Shown: one piece after another, positions 34,643 through 47,400 of the stretch | Layout of the letters: each line of letters opens with the position of its first letter | Numbering within the stretch: the first letter of the stretch is position 1 | Source of the DNA: Narthecium ossifragum | Taxonomy: Eukaryota; Streptophyta; Magnoliopsida; Dioscoreales; Nartheciaceae | Reading direction: 5' to 3' | Assembly: GCA_963920575.1 (NCBI GenBank) | Contig: OY986967.1 | Location: 27,047,137-27,111,136 of the forward strand | DNA: 64,000 nt | The notes under the pieces: model-generated | The model's input: only the letters and a program-made list of their open reading frames with translations | Told to the model about the DNA's origin: nothing | Database searches by the model: none | Translations under genes and position numbers: made by a program

Positions 34643-34840
34643 AAGTTCTTATGTTGCATCTTGTTACTGTGACTCTTCGAGAAGAGTTGCAAATTTGCTG
34701 TTAGTAATAGCTAAGAATACCGCATTTCAATAAAATTCAGATATTTAACAAGACACTATTTTATTGCGACTGATTTAAACACTTTGAACTGTAAATTTTT
34801 TTGTTTTTTGAAATATTGTATTATTTGTGCATCATGGCAG

Positions 34841-37472
34841 CTTGTGGAGGTGCTGAATATGCAAGAGGTTATGATATCCCAGTTATTTTGTTCCCCAAGT
34901 CGAAGTACTTGCCTGAGGGTTTGTCGTCTGCTGAGCTTGTAAATACCCTGAGGCAAGTCCTTTCTTATTATTGCTTGCATGTGCCAGCCACTTTCATTAG
35001 TATTGTAATGCATCTAGCGAACAAGATGTACTATTCTACTCTATAGTTACGATCGCATTCTTCCAAGTTTCTCCAATAACATCTTTGATCAATTATTCCT
35101 CATGGTTTCTCCTTTTCTTGTTGAAAGGGAATTTGTGTTCCTATATGCGTATGCTGTTTTAGCTTAACTGCTTTTGATTGCATACTCTTGTCCTTGCTTT
35201 TGCTTTGTGGAACTTTTACATAGTTTCCAGTTTTTATGTATTGCTTTTCATTTTGAACCTGAGAATAGATTTGTTGTTATTTTTGCTTTTCTCCTTATTG
35301 CAAGCTTTAGTTGTACTTATATTCCACTATAAGTTACTGAGTATATACATTGTCTCCTCCATCCTGTACGTAGATGTCTATTTCTATTACAGTGTACTTT
35401 CTCCATATAATGCCGATTACTTTATGGATGTGGTATTTATCTAAATTGATAATGTTTTTGGCGTTCTAGCTGTATCTTTAACTTAGGAATTTATTCTTTG
35501 GTGAGCAAATTATAGGTTTATCCTTGACCAACACAAGGCCTTGAGTTGCTTTTTCATACAGTGTAAACTTGCTTACATGGATAGTCTGATTAGTCATAGT
35601 TAGACAAATTTCTCTTGAGCATAATGCTCAGGAACCGTTTAAAATTGTCTATCATTTGTAAAAGGACACAAAAGATATTTGAGTACTTTCCTTGCATATT
35701 TATTAAACAGATGTAGTAGTCTTTCAAATGTTGTCTAGAATTATCTTAGTGAATGCTGATTGGGCCTTGAAACATGACTGAGTGCTGAAGGGGGTCTCGC
35801 GATATCAAAATGCATCTGATTACACGTTGGTTGCTTTATGCTTTTGTTTCTCTTGTATTGCTTCCAACCACAAAGGCCTTATAGTAACCAACCTCCCTTT
35901 AGTTGTCTGGTGTGACAGCTTAGGTGTCCTGTGAAGGACTCGGGTTCGATGGTTGGTACCCTCTCTCACCCCCAGCCATGCTTAACTATTTAAAAAAAAA
36001 AAAGGCCTTATAGTACTCCATATAGCATGCTTTCTTTTGTGGTTTGTTTTCATCTGGTTATGAAAGCTGCTTTGCATCTACCATCTGAATTTGTTCTAAT
36101 AATGCCTTTGCAATGTTGAGCAGGGAGTTTAAAGTTGACTTTCTTCTGCTTGCTGGTTACTTGAAACTTATACCTCTTGAATTAGTCCAGGCATTTCCAA
36201 AGTCGATACTAAACATCCATCCTTCACTTCTTCCATCCTTTGGAGGCAAAGGGCTCTATGGTATGAAGGTTCATAAAGCTGTAATTGCCTCTGGGGCCAG
36301 GTACAATAGCGTCCTCATATTTTCTATACATTTTGCTTGTCAGTTATTGACACTTTGAGAGATGCTGCCATTTTGTGTCTTAAGGAAAGAATAACTAGCC
36401 TTGTGAATGTATATTATGTACAGAGTAGTTGAAGCTGTTGTGATTGTAACTTTACCTGTTTTAATGTTACTGTGAGGCCTTCTGATTAAATAGTAGGATT
36501 TTAGATATAGGTGTATGGTTATGGTATACCATGACTTCAATATCTACCTGGAATTTGTTTCTTTCCTATGCACTGACTCATTTAAAACTAAGCTTCAGCT
36601 TTTGTTTCACTTTGACTTGAGAGTTCAATTTCTTTGATTTTTTCCCTTGTGTAAAGCCTTTTATTTGCCAACACTTTACCAATGTGCCAAAGTGACAAGT
36701 GAAGACTAACTCATTGACGCCACATTCCTATCGTGGTGAGCTGGATGGAAGGAACTTTCATAGTTCTACATATCTCAATGTGGATGTTTGTTTAACCCTT
36801 AAAAAATAGAAGGCTGCTCTTTCTACCTTCAGTTTCCACTTATATTAATTATCATGATAGCAAGGACAAAAGCTGTTAATAAGCATTTGAGTGAAAATAC
36901 CGTCATCAGCTTGCCGTAGAACGTTGATCCCTAACATGCTTTTGCTTGTCTCTCTCTATTCCTGTCACTATATGGAAGTAACTAAGCAATACTGCACATG
37001 TCACTTCTTATCTTTCTACAATTTTTCTGTGCCCGCTCTTTGCAGATATTCTGGTCCTACTGTTCATTTCGTAGATGAGCATTTTGACACTGGACGCATT
37101 CTAGCCCAGAGGGTTGTACCTGTCCTGGCAGACGACACTCCCGAAGAATTGGCTTCAAGGGTCCTTCATGAGGTAAATTGTATTTCTTCTTCCCACTTGC
37201 TTTTATCGTACTTAATAAGAACATCAAAGATTTTCAGTTGGTTATGTCATGTGAATTTGTATGATGACAGCTTCTATATTGTAAGTCATTAACATTATTT
37301 CTTACTCATGTTTCCCATATTTTATACCCTTGTTGATGACTAAATTCCTGCATTTCAGGAACATCGGGTTTATGTGGATGTAGTTGCAGCATTATGTGAA
37401 GAGCGAATAGTTTGGAGGGAAGATGGAGTACCTCTAATTCAAAGCAGAGAAAATCCTGATGAATACTGCTAA
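34841..37472 (+). CDS. Phosphoribosylglycinamide formyltransferase, 5' part missing
   Basis: Exons join(34841..34952,36124..36300,37046..37172,37359..37472) join in phase and end with TAA. Product: the C-terminal ~176 residues of GAR transformylase (PurN/GART), which adds a formyl group from 10-formyl-THF in plastid purine synthesis. Visible: CGGAEYARGYDIPVILFPK, LLLAGYLKLIP, catalytic ILNIHPSLLPSFGGKGLYG (Asn, His), VHFVDEHFDTGRILAQRVV (catalytic Asp) and DTPEELASRVLHEEH. The N-terminal transit peptide and phosphate-binding GGGSN loop are not found anywhere upstream in the window. An LTR-like insert and a SINE occupy that space. The first visible intron has a GC donor (34953), and a second SINE lies in it. 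Either the 5' exon lies elsewhere, is misassembled, or the gene is 5'-truncated. Confidence 0.88.
35887..36000 (+). mobile_element. SINE, copy 2
   Basis: Inserted in a GART intron. GGGTTCGATGG is a good RNA polymerase III B box. The element ends in a poly(A) tail and has a perfect 15-bp target duplication AAAGGCCTTATAGTA (35872-35886, 36001-36015). This copy looks younger than copy 1. Confidence 0.92.
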
Positions 37473-38470
37473 CAGGATGATCCAATTCAAATAAACCTTT
37501 GAAAAAGAAGGCGGCATTTTTTTGAAGCTGCGTTCTCACTGGTGGCACTATCTATATTTCAGATCTTCAATTTTAGCTATGAATCCTTATGTGGATTCTT
37601 TTGTGTTTTCTTACTCATTTTTGCTCTAGTTTGACATGAATTTGTAACCTTGTGTACTAATTTTCACTTCTATGTTGGGCTTGTGTGCGCCCAATCTTAT
37701 ATTTCACTCTTTATTTGGGTGATGAATACTGTACCATTGTCCTTGAAAATAGTTAATTTCACCCTCTTATATAGTTATATATATACAGGAGAATTTTCAA
37801 GGGGGAATTGGTTCCCTATATGCTATATAGGGAACCATGATCCTGATCGGACGGCCAGGATCTATTCGCGGGACTTAAACTCCCCCTGCCTCCCCTCCCC
37901 TCCGCTATCCACTCGAGACCCGAACCGCTCTCTCCCGTGCCCTAGGCGGCGGTAGCGCTCTCTCCCCCCGACTCCTCGCCACGCCCCGGCCTCCATCGCC
38001 CCGCCCCGGCCTCCCTCACCACCGACCTCTCCCTCACCACACTCGACATCGCCCGTCCCCTCGACCTCGCCCGCGCTGGCCTCCCTCGCCCGTCCCCTCG
38101 ACCTCGCCCGCGCCGGCCTCCCTCTCCCGCGCCCTAGACGACCAGGATCTATTTGGGGGTTTAAACCCCCCTCCTCTCCTCCCCTCCCGTATCCACTCGA
38201 GACCCGACCCCCTCTCTCCTGTGCCCTAGACGTCGCTACCGCCGCCCCGGCCTCCCTCGAGCCGGCCGACCTCGCCCAGTCCTCCCTAGCGTCGTCCACC
38301 CTCTCCCACGCCCCGGCCTCCCTCGTGTCGGCCTCTCTCGACCTTGCGCCGTCCTGCCTCGACCTCGCCGATGCCACCCTCTCATCGTGGATTCTCCCGA
38401 CGATCGCCACTGCCACCCTCTCTCCAGAGGAACTGAGCTCTGTACGAGCCCGAGCTCTCCCCTTGCCTCC
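37473..38470. repeat. GART 3' flank and GC-rich repeated block
   Basis: To about 37780 this is GART 3' UTR and spacer. From 37855 a pyrimidine-rich block starts with CCAGGATCTATTCGCGG and continues ATCCACTCGAGACCCGA. A second version starts near 38146 (CCAGGATCTATTTGGGG, same continuation), so it is a diverged tandem pair of about 290 bp. A small palindrome (GGTTCCCTATATGCTATATAGGGAACC split by a short loop) lies at 37810-37837. It may be the 5' part of an unclassified element that carries the sigma-factor fragment. No conserved protein is seen. Confidence 0.5.
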
Positions 38471-39607
38471 AGGTACTCTCTCTTCTCTGGGGTTCTCCTT
38501 CTCTTCTTTCCATGTGATCTCAGTGTTTGATCATCGTTTCTCAACTTCAATCTTCGATTTTCTTGAGCGATTTCTTAGTTTGCTTGTTTGATCATCCTTC
38601 TCTTCTTTCCATGGAGAAGACCCGGCTCATCTCCATGCTTGATGAGGTTAGTATATACCTCGAATCGACCGACCTTAGTTTTAATATGGGTATAATTCCA
38701 AGTAGTTAAATAGCTACTTCGTTCAGTAGAGGCTAAAAGTTTCCAATGCATAATATTATTGCCAAGTATTAATTCTCGAGTTTTTTCATGCCAAATATGG
38801 AATTTGCATTGTGGATTCACAACTGAAGTAAGTAGCTTATGGATTCACAACTGAAGAACTTTGCTGCTGCCAATCATTTTTGACTCTTTTTTTTGCAATT
38901 TTTCCCAAATTTGTTGTATAGAGTTAGGAATTTTAGAATGCTTGATTTTTGTAAGTCTGATGTAAATTGGCATCCATTTCAACAGGTGAGTCGGGTCACT
39001 AGATTATTTTCCCAAATTTTAGAATGCTTGAATTTTAGAACTTTGCTGCTGCCATACTTTGAGAGTTGTTTTTTTTTTTTGGTTTGTGGTTTGACAGAGT
39101 TGAATGCCAAGGACCTCTCAGCTTGTCCGATAAAGTGAACAAGCTAAAGGGTTTCATTGTAATGAGATGCCATGCATGTTATATGTTTAGATATTCTTTC
39201 TTCTTCTGTTTTTGTTTGGTTTCTTGAAGACGTGTAAATGAAGGATTTCATCTTTTGCAGATACGCAATGCATTGGTACAAGCCATCGAAGAGGATTTCT
39301 GCAAAGAAAGCTATGATGAACTTATACAAAACACTATGTACACCTTTTGTTTCTGGGGATTATTAGGTTACATGTAAGAACTGAGAACTTGTTTTCTGCA
39401 TTTTGTTTGTTTTTTGCTGAATAGCCTAGCCACGGAAGTAGAGAGTAAATCCTCTATTTGTGGCGTTTATTTTTCTTTAATCTCTTTTCCAGCACAATTT
39501 TATTTTTTCTAGACATTGACCTCTTTTGTTTCTTCAATGTATTTCTTTGTCTGATTATTGTGCTTACGGATAGCACTGGTTGGCAAGCTTCATTTTGTTT
39601 CCAACAG

Positions 39608-39820
39608 GAATTCAATTATGGAGTGGATCCCAAGGAGAGGCAGATACTAGTGCTAAGGTATGGCCTGGACGATGGCCGGGGCAAATCACTTGAGGAGATT
39701 GGAAGCCTCTACTCTGTTACTAAGGAATGGATAAGGAGCTGGAGCTGGAGTTTCCATTCTTTTAGGCTCTTTAGTTCCATACCTTTTTGTAGAATCAGTG
39801 TATTTTTTCAAGATGGTTAG
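39608..39820 (+). pseudogene. Plastid sigma-factor region-4 fragment
   Basis: After an acceptor CAG at 39605-39607 the frame reads [19 protein letters not shown], then [20 protein letters not shown]. This is region 4.2 of sigma-70-type factors that direct the plastid RNA polymerase. The helix-turn-helix then degenerates: family R-E-R-I-R-Q-I-E becomes E-W-I-R-S-W-S-W, and the frame ends at 39820. Regions 2 and 3 are not seen. Splice-like ends also occur at 38470 and 38646 (ATGGAGAAGACCCGG exon), but I cannot tie them to a sigma factor. I read it as a captured or decayed copy. Confidence 0.75.
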
Positions 39821-41865
39821 ATCAAAGAATTATTGTTGGATGTTTCAAGATGGTTAGATCAAAGAATTATGAAGAATCAGTGTATTTTTTCATATAGCTA
39901 CAATACTTTTTATGAGATGGAATTCATATTAAATATTATCCTTTGTGTACTCACAGTCATTGTGTTATTTTCCCCCTTGAGTTCAATCACAGCATCTGCA
40001 TCAGTCTAGTTCCTTATATAAGGACCACATAGATTATAGTTTGCTCATTTTTCCTTTCAAATACACAAAAAAAATGACATCTCACTCATCAACACTTCAC
40101 TAGGGTTTTGATTTCATACATGAGTGTATGTTTTATACAAAAATCAACAATATACCAAGCCTTGCATAAATTAATGAACATCATGATGCAAATGAAATGG
40201 TAACATAAACCATTACATCAACAAAGGACCCTCACATCCAGTTGAAAAAAAGAAGAGAAAATGACTATAGGATAGGGTCATGCTTCCAAACTAGTGGAGC
40301 AGGTGAAACACATGCATTGTGCTGGATAAATTAGCTTAAGAATTCATCCACTCTATCCTATTACAGATAATTTCTCATTTAGCTGATGTTTTTATTCTTT
40401 TTTTCCTTGGCGCTCTTTCTGAGTGTTCTGGCAACTGCTTCTCCTTCAAATTTTGAGCCATATTATACACCTGCATCAAGAAAATAGCAGAATAGTGACT
40501 AAGAATATGATCAACTTAAGACTTGTAAGGTGTCAAACAGTGCATAAAAACAGATGTATTCTCATAAATGACCAATGAAGGGCTTAATGCATAATTGGGT
40601 ACATCCTAATTACAGTGGCAAAAAGCTAGAAGTCCAGAAAAACAGTTTCCAGACACAACAAAGGACAGCATATAATACAAAGAATAAAGAAAAACAGTTT
40701 CCAGACACAACAGACAACTTTCATTCACTGATCTTATCTCCATAGGTAACCTTGGAAGCAAAATTACTATATCGGAAGATATCCAATAATGAAGGAAAAA
40801 TCTTGCATCACCAATCTCCCTTGAAGGAGTTCCTAGATCCCAAGAAGCTATGTGCATCTCCCTCTCTGGAAAAGAAGCAAAAAGTCCTGTGCGGGAAACC
40901 TATAAACAGAATTCAAGAAACTATTTTTTCAGCCAAAAACGAGAATTCTTACCTAGTCAATAATTACTTACCTTGATCATTACTAGAATTCTTGTCTATC
41001 AAGGAGTGTCAGTGTTGCTGCTCACATGTTGGGAATTCTAACCTAGTCAATAATTAATTATTGTGAGCTTAGAAATTTAAACAATCACAAAAACACAGTA
41101 AGAACAACAACATTTATTTTCTCAAGTTGTAACAGCTAGTATACTTACTGAGTAGAAATTTAAACTGTGCATGTGCAAAGTGATCGATTTTTTTATGCAG
41201 CAAGTGCTTCAAATGTGAACATAGAGGGAGCACTATCTTGGACCAAACCTTTTCTATTCTGAATAAATGATAAAAGTTCCAGGCTTTTCTGTTCGACATT
41301 AGTGCACAGAGTGAAGGAATGAATGAACAGCTATCGAATTGGATATGACTCTTTTAGTCATTATAATAATGGGAAACAGGCTATGTGCCAAAGCTTTAGT
41401 ATGCAACTAAACTCATGAGTCCAGGAAAAAGCACACAATATTTGCCCAAATTATGAAACATGTGGACGAAGAAGATAAAAAGGTGCACTTCTATCAGGAA
41501 AGAAGTATATTTTTCTGTGAGATGCAACCTATAAAATAGTAAGCTACTCAGAAAAAATGCCATTTAAGTTTCACTTCTATTTTACAACTAATCATACGGT
41601 CCATAACAATAACAAGATGATAGCCTGATAGAATGGAGACAATACAAAATGCCAATTAAAATAGTAAGCCACTCAAAAAAAATGTCATTTAAGTTCCACT
41701 TCAATTTCTAGAACTCATGTAAAAGCTAACAGGTAGACAATACAAAAATAACATATATCATGCAAATTAAATCAAGTCCAAGATAGAAGCTAACATTATC
41801 CTCATGAGCCAACCTTGAAAAAGGAAAGAAAACTAAATTTTTTTTTGCTATGTACAAACACTTGG
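39821..41865. other. Spacer, A/T-rich
   Basis: Small local duplications occur at 39750-39900 (TTTCAAGATGGTTAGATCAA twice) and 40610-40710 (AAAACAGTTTCCAGACACAA twice). No gene can be supported apart from the possible terminal exon at 40382-40472. Confidence 0.45.
40382..40472 (-). other. Possible 3'-terminal exon of an unidentified gene
   Basis: On the minus strand, a good acceptor (TTCTTGATGCAG) is followed by an open stretch ending in a stop. It codes about 29 residues with a strongly basic tail (ERAPRKKRIKTSAK), like a nuclear-localisation signal. No preceding exon could be assigned up to the gap, so this may be chance. Confidence 0.25.
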
Positions 41866-42253
41866 AGTAAATCAAGAAATTAAATCCGGATCGTTTCTGG
41901 CCTTCCACAACGACCATAACCCAAAGCAGCTAACTAGAGACTCACTCAATCCAACGCATATGAGAAGACGCCGAGGAACGTTCCAAAATCCGGATCAAAG
42001 CTTGAAAACAAAAACCCAACATATTGGCAGGGAGGGGAAGCAGGGACCATAATTGGCTGGCACTCAATCCTAGAAGAAAAGAAAAAAAAAACCAAATGCG
42101 ATGTAGATTCCGGTTCCTCCTCACAAAGCGGACAACAATCCTCGGAGATAAAACCCAAGTTCCATAGTAGTAAATCCAAGACGCAGCAAATCCATGCTCA
42201 AACCACATGCTCACGGCGCAAAAACACATGCTCAAAGGAGGTACCTTTCTTTG
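41866..42253 (-). mobile_element. LINE remnant (zf-RVT region)
   Basis: Minus-strand frames show the cysteine-rich module of plant L1-type elements: DLLLWNLGFISEDCCPLCEE, then ESTSHLVFFF and LWSLWKARN in shifting frames. It is truncated at the assembly gap, so its upstream part may be hidden there. Confidence 0.75.
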
Positions 42254-42453
42254 NNNNNNNNNNNNNNNNNNNNNNNNNNNNNNNNNNNNNNNNNNNNNNN
42301 NNNNNNNNNNNNNNNNNNNNNNNNNNNNNNNNNNNNNNNNNNNNNNNNNNNNNNNNNNNNNNNNNNNNNNNNNNNNNNNNNNNNNNNNNNNNNNNNNNNN
42401 NNNNNNNNNNNNNNNNNNNNNNNNNNNNNNNNNNNNNNNNNNNNNNNNNNNNN
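42254..42453. other. Assembly gap (200 N)
   Basis: A run of exactly 200 N. The round number suggests a placeholder rather than a measured size. Sequence to its left is LINE, to its right GC-rich (CCCCCGCCGCGG), so a hard-to-sequence GC stretch probably lies here. Confidence 0.95.
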
Positions 42454-42663
42454 CCCCCGCCGCGGATTCGGGCCCCCCCCTCGCCGGTCAAAGCTTGAAA
42501 GCTATCGCCGGACCAAAGCTCCAGATCCGTCACTCTAGCTGCCGTCAATCTTGCCGCTGTCCCCCGTCGCAATCCCTTGCCGATCCTCAGTCGACGGCCA
42601 CCCTCTCTGCGACCAGTCTCCGACGCTCAACACAATTTTGTTTTTTTTCCAATTACTTTTTTT

Positions 42664-43740
42664 TGTAGTAAAAAATTGGTAGATACTTTGTAATTCATAG
42701 GAAGTAATTGGTAGTTACTTCCCCATACAAGTTGGTAGTTACTTCCCCATACAAGTTGGTAGTTACTTCGCCTCCAGCCGCCACCGGCGTCCCCGGGTCC
42801 GCTCCAGCTCCGCCACCGGCGTCCCCCGCCACATTCCCCGTTTCCAAAACTATCAAAATTGGTAGTTACTTCGCATAAATTGTAGATATTTTCTCGAAAA
42901 ATTGTAGTTACTATTCCCAAAAATAGGATAGTAACACTGGGAAATAACTACCAATAACTTCCCACAAATTGTAGATAATTTTCATAAATTGTAATTACTT
43001 TTCAAAAATTTTGTAGTAATTTTTGTAGTTACTTATCAGATTTTTTTTTTAAATATAACTATTTGTAGTTACTTCCCAAAAAATTATAAAGTAATGACCA
43101 ATATTTTGGGAAGTAACTACCAATTAACAAGTAACTACCGATTATAAGGGAAGTAACTACCATTTAACTAGGAAGTTACTACCAATTTTATTGGGAAGTA
43201 ACTACCATCTAACCACCTACTATCTTCTATAGATAAGGGAAGTAACTACCAATTATCATTTGGGAAGTAACTACCATTTATTTCGGTAAGTAACTATCAC
43301 TTAAAGTGGGAAGTAACTACCATTCAAACTGGTATTTACTTGCCAATTAAACTGGTAGTTACTTCACAGTTAACTGGTAGTTACTTCCCATATAAATTGG
43401 TAGTTACTCCCCCCAAAACTGGTAGTTACTTTCCATCCAAACTGGTAGTTACTTCCCATATAAATTGGTAGTTACTCCCATCCAAACTGGTAGTTACTTC
43501 CCATCCAAACTGGTAGTTACTTCCCCCCATTTACCTGGTAGTTACTTCCCCCATTTAACTAGTAGTTACTTCCCAGTTTAAGCGATAATTACTTTACAAA
43601 AAAAACTATAATTACTTCACACTTCAACTGGTAGTTACTTCCCATTCAAACTGGTATTTACTTGTCAATTAAACTGGTAGATACTTCACAGTTAACTGGT
43701 AGTTACTTCCTATATAAATTGGTAGTTACTCCCCCAGCTT
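42664..43740. repeat. Array of TAGTTACTT motifs in both orientations
   Basis: About 18 copies of (T/C)TGGTAGTTACTTCCC-like sequence on the plus strand and about 8 of its complement GGGAAGTAACTACCA. Spacing is roughly 20-30 bp within clusters. The complement copies cluster at 43089-43321, between two forward clusters (42664-43075 and 43330-43740). A higher-order direct duplication exists: 43322-43411 resembles 43642-43736. A GC-rich insert (about 42770-42840) interrupts the first cluster. No frame is conserved. It could be subterminal repeats of a TIR transposon whose ends I cannot define. Confidence 0.85.
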
Positions 43741-44427
43741 TACTATTAATGCCCCCATTAATGCATGCATCCAGCCATAAAGTGGATGCATGCATGCCTT
43801 CCATGTATTGGGAATAGGTGTATATATTCCCAACCACTCCATTTAATGCCAACCACCTAATTCAAAACTATTCATTCATCTCTCATTTAAAAAAATACAC
43901 AAAGGGCATTTTAGAGATAAAAAAAATACAGCTGTCCAAAAAGGGACTAAATGACTTAAAATCTTTCAATGAGACTATACAGCAAATAAAGTCTCCAAAA
44001 GAGACTAAACACCAATTTTCCGTTAGTTAAACCCATCAGGCTGAACCAGATGTCTCAAGATGGCTGGAAATGGTGGAAAATTGATTTATTTCAATGGTTA
44101 AAAGAGTTTGTGAAAGATGCAAAACAGGCATTCACTTTTCCAAAAAAAAAGGATTTGTTCCTGAATGAAATTTATAACCAAATTCAATTTCATTGACTAT
44201 TTTAATTAAAATAGTCCAATAAATCTAAGCACTTAATTAATAATCAGGCATTTAAATTGTCATTTTGATCTAAAGAGGAAGACACTGCAGGCAGGCAAAT
44301 GTGATTGCCTTATTTAAGTGACAACAGCAAGGAACACGAATCTCAAAGTCATCTGCTCTCGCTTCACTCTTTCTTCAACAAATATCCACATCATCATCAT
44401 TCCCCGGCTTCTTTAGTGGTGGCTTCT
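43741..44427. other. Upstream region of trigger factor
   Basis: A short palindromic piece (ATTAATGCATGCATCC with TGGATGCATGCATGCC at 43755-43799) follows the motif array. The remainder is A/T-rich. TTATTTAAGTG near 44310 could be a TATA-like element about 115 bp before the TIG start. Confidence 0.4.
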
Positions 44428-47400
44428 ATGGAGCTCATCTCCAGCGCTTCCCTCCATGGCTTTCACCCTTCTATCCTCTCCTCCTCCTCCTCTTCTATAC
44501 GGCTACCATCCACTTGGCTCTCGTACACCAACCTCTCCACCCAACTCCTTTTCCCGCGCTTCTCCTCCTCCTCCTCTTGCCGCCAAAAGTCGAGTCCTTT
44601 CACGATCTCTGCCGCCGCCGTCGCTGCCCCGAAGGCCGTGAAGGATGGCTTCCCCAGCAATGTCCGGATCACCGAGACGAAACAGCCCAACTCCAGTGTG
44701 AGCCCTCCATCTCCCAATGTTAATGCCAAACTTTGGTAGATTTAATGCCTATGGAAGCATGTCATGTTTTAGGCCTACCTTTTTCGGAATTAGCTTGGGA
44801 TAGTGCTATACTGCTATGTGGGTGTCCATTCTTGGTGCTACTAGATAAGAAGGTTCTAAAGTTGTTGTTTTTGGAATTTTAGCAACATCCTAGTTTTGCG
44901 CCTAAATTGAAGAAATGATGACCGGGTCTTTAGTCTTGATAACTGATGCTTTACTAACATTTGTTCACTGAGATGTGAGCTTCTTACATCTTCTCGATTG
45001 GATATCCGGGTTATTTAGAAATGAACTTAGAGTATAATTACAACTCAATTGAACTGATATGAACCTGAAGTGGAGGAGGACTCGTCTTGCATCAGAGCTT
45101 GGCATTTTAGTAGCATATTTGGTTTTTAACATGCTGTATGCATAATTCCATCCAGATATTGTAATCTGTTACATCTTACGAAATTTGTTGGCTTTGGTGG
45201 TTCTATTGTTGCGGGACAAATTTTCATTCCAATTGCCATCTTTTTTTGTTCTCAGGTTAGGCTAACTGTAGAGGTTCCTCCAGCTGTCTGTGTGGAATGT
45301 TACAGAAAAGTTTTACATGAGCTTTCCAAGCAAGCTAAGGTACTTTGGTTAGTTTTCTCTGTACGGGTATCTAAGTGGAACTGCATCTATTTCCTGAAAC
45401 TTACTTCTCGTATTAAGATGAGTTTAAGAAATTATTGCTTCATTTTGAATCCATGGTTTATAGCTAACTCTAACTTGACGTCTTGCTATTTTCGCTTTGC
45501 ACATCTTTCTTCTGATTCATGATAGAGTGTGTATGTTGTGCCTAGGTCCCTGGATTTCGCCCTGGTAAGAAAATCCCGGATAATATACTTATAAACTACA
45601 TTGGCAAGAAAACTGTTCAAGGAGCTACAATTGAGGCAATTTTAAAGAAAACTCTTCAAGATGCCATGTCTTCGGTATGTATGTTTATATTTGCTACTTC
45701 TTGAAAGTTTTCTCTAGACATGATATCTGATATTTTCATCAATGCAAACAGATATCATAGGGAGTTGAAAGCCGAATTGCTTTGCGGTTGTTGATGAATC
45801 ACCTTATATTTATTGACAATTTCTACTGAAGTAGGACAAAAGATAGAATAGTTTGGAACTTTTTTCTTGTTTCCTCATGTACCAATGTTTGGTCGACTGT
45901 TTTCCCTCTTTTTGTATTTTTGTCAACTTGGACTTTAAAATGTTAAGTTGTTGTGTTTGACTAGAACCAATACAAGGATGTCATGTCAATTTTATAATTA
46001 GACACTGCTTGATTTTGCGAAGCTTTTTCAATGGATATTTGCATTACAAAATCTAATAGTGAGCAAGTTGCTAAACATTTATGATTTTTGAATCCGCTGA
46101 AATACTTAGGTAAATGGAAGGGCTTTAACAGATTCTGTTCGCATTGCCACTAAATTTTCGGAACTGGAGGACTCTTTCTCACTTGAAGATACTTTCAGGT
46201 TTGTAATGTTATTAGCTCTATTTAATATGTAATGATGTGTTTATGTTTTAGTTTGGTCTTTTCCCCTCCCAAGTTGTTTTTATTTGTGCAGCCACATTTA
46301 TGTTATTGTCTTCTTTGTATTGATGGACAAAATGCATATTACTAGAAATGTATAATTGATGGACAAAATGCATATTACTAGAAATGTATAATTGATGGAC
46401 AAAATGCATATTACTAAAAATGTATAAAATGAACTCCTAAGCCTTCAATACCCAAAAATGTCAAAGCCACCTCTTTCCAAGTTATCCTTATTTGATTGTA
46501 GCATAAGAAGTACTTTAATGGTAGGGGAGGATTTTCTCAGGAAAAGATTTAGAATACAGAACTTTCAAGCTCAAGAACATAACAGATGCATACAGAATTT
46601 GTCTTAGTCTTTAAAATGTTATTTTGTGTTGTATTAGAAAGTTTTAATTTCCAAATCTTATACAATTTGATTTAGAGATCCCTCACTGGTTTTAGAATTT
46701 TTTGAGTTAAAAAATTCAGCCTGCAATTGAGTTAGAATCTTATTTTTGATGCAAGTGAAATTTTAATTCGTATTGCTATTCTGGATGGGTTTTGTGGTTG
46801 AAAGGGCCTTAGTTTAGTCATAGATGTGTATTTTTTTAAGAGTAATGAAGGTCCCTGATCATGCTTAGATCTAGTTTTGGAGATCTTCAAGTTATCGATA
46901 TGCAGAATTGCTGGAATACTAAATTAATTTTTGCATATCATAAGTCCTATTACCTGTATTTAAATCTTGAACTTAGGTCATAAATGAAGGTTCTATAATT
47001 CTCTCTGACTATCATTAAATCTGCAATAAGGCCAGTGCTATAAAGGTAATTGCTTATTTTGTTTCGTTATGTTGTTTATATTCCAGGTATGATGTCCTTG
47101 TTGATGTGGCACCTGAGGTCAAGTGGCTTTCTGAGAATCGTTACAAAAACCTGAAGATTGTTGTTGAGATAGACAATGCCATCAATGCTCAAAATGCTTC
47201 TGAGCTAGAGCTAAGACGCCGTCATAAGTCCACAGGATCGCTGCGAATTGTAGCTGATAGAGGCTTACAGGTAGTTTTTAATTTATGTCTATCGATGAGA
47301 AATTTTTTCTCAAGTGAAATCGTTGTCCTATCCATAGCCATCTGTATTACTTCACAATTTCAGACGCTTCCACTCAATTAAGGAGTACCATCATTGATTC

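Noticed and set aside
42194..42668. Open frames across the gap
   Set aside because: They are bridged only by N and have no evidence.
42664..43740. CRISPR-like repeat array
   Set aside because: Copies occur in both orientations with irregular, similar spacers in a plant nuclear sequence, and there are no cas genes.
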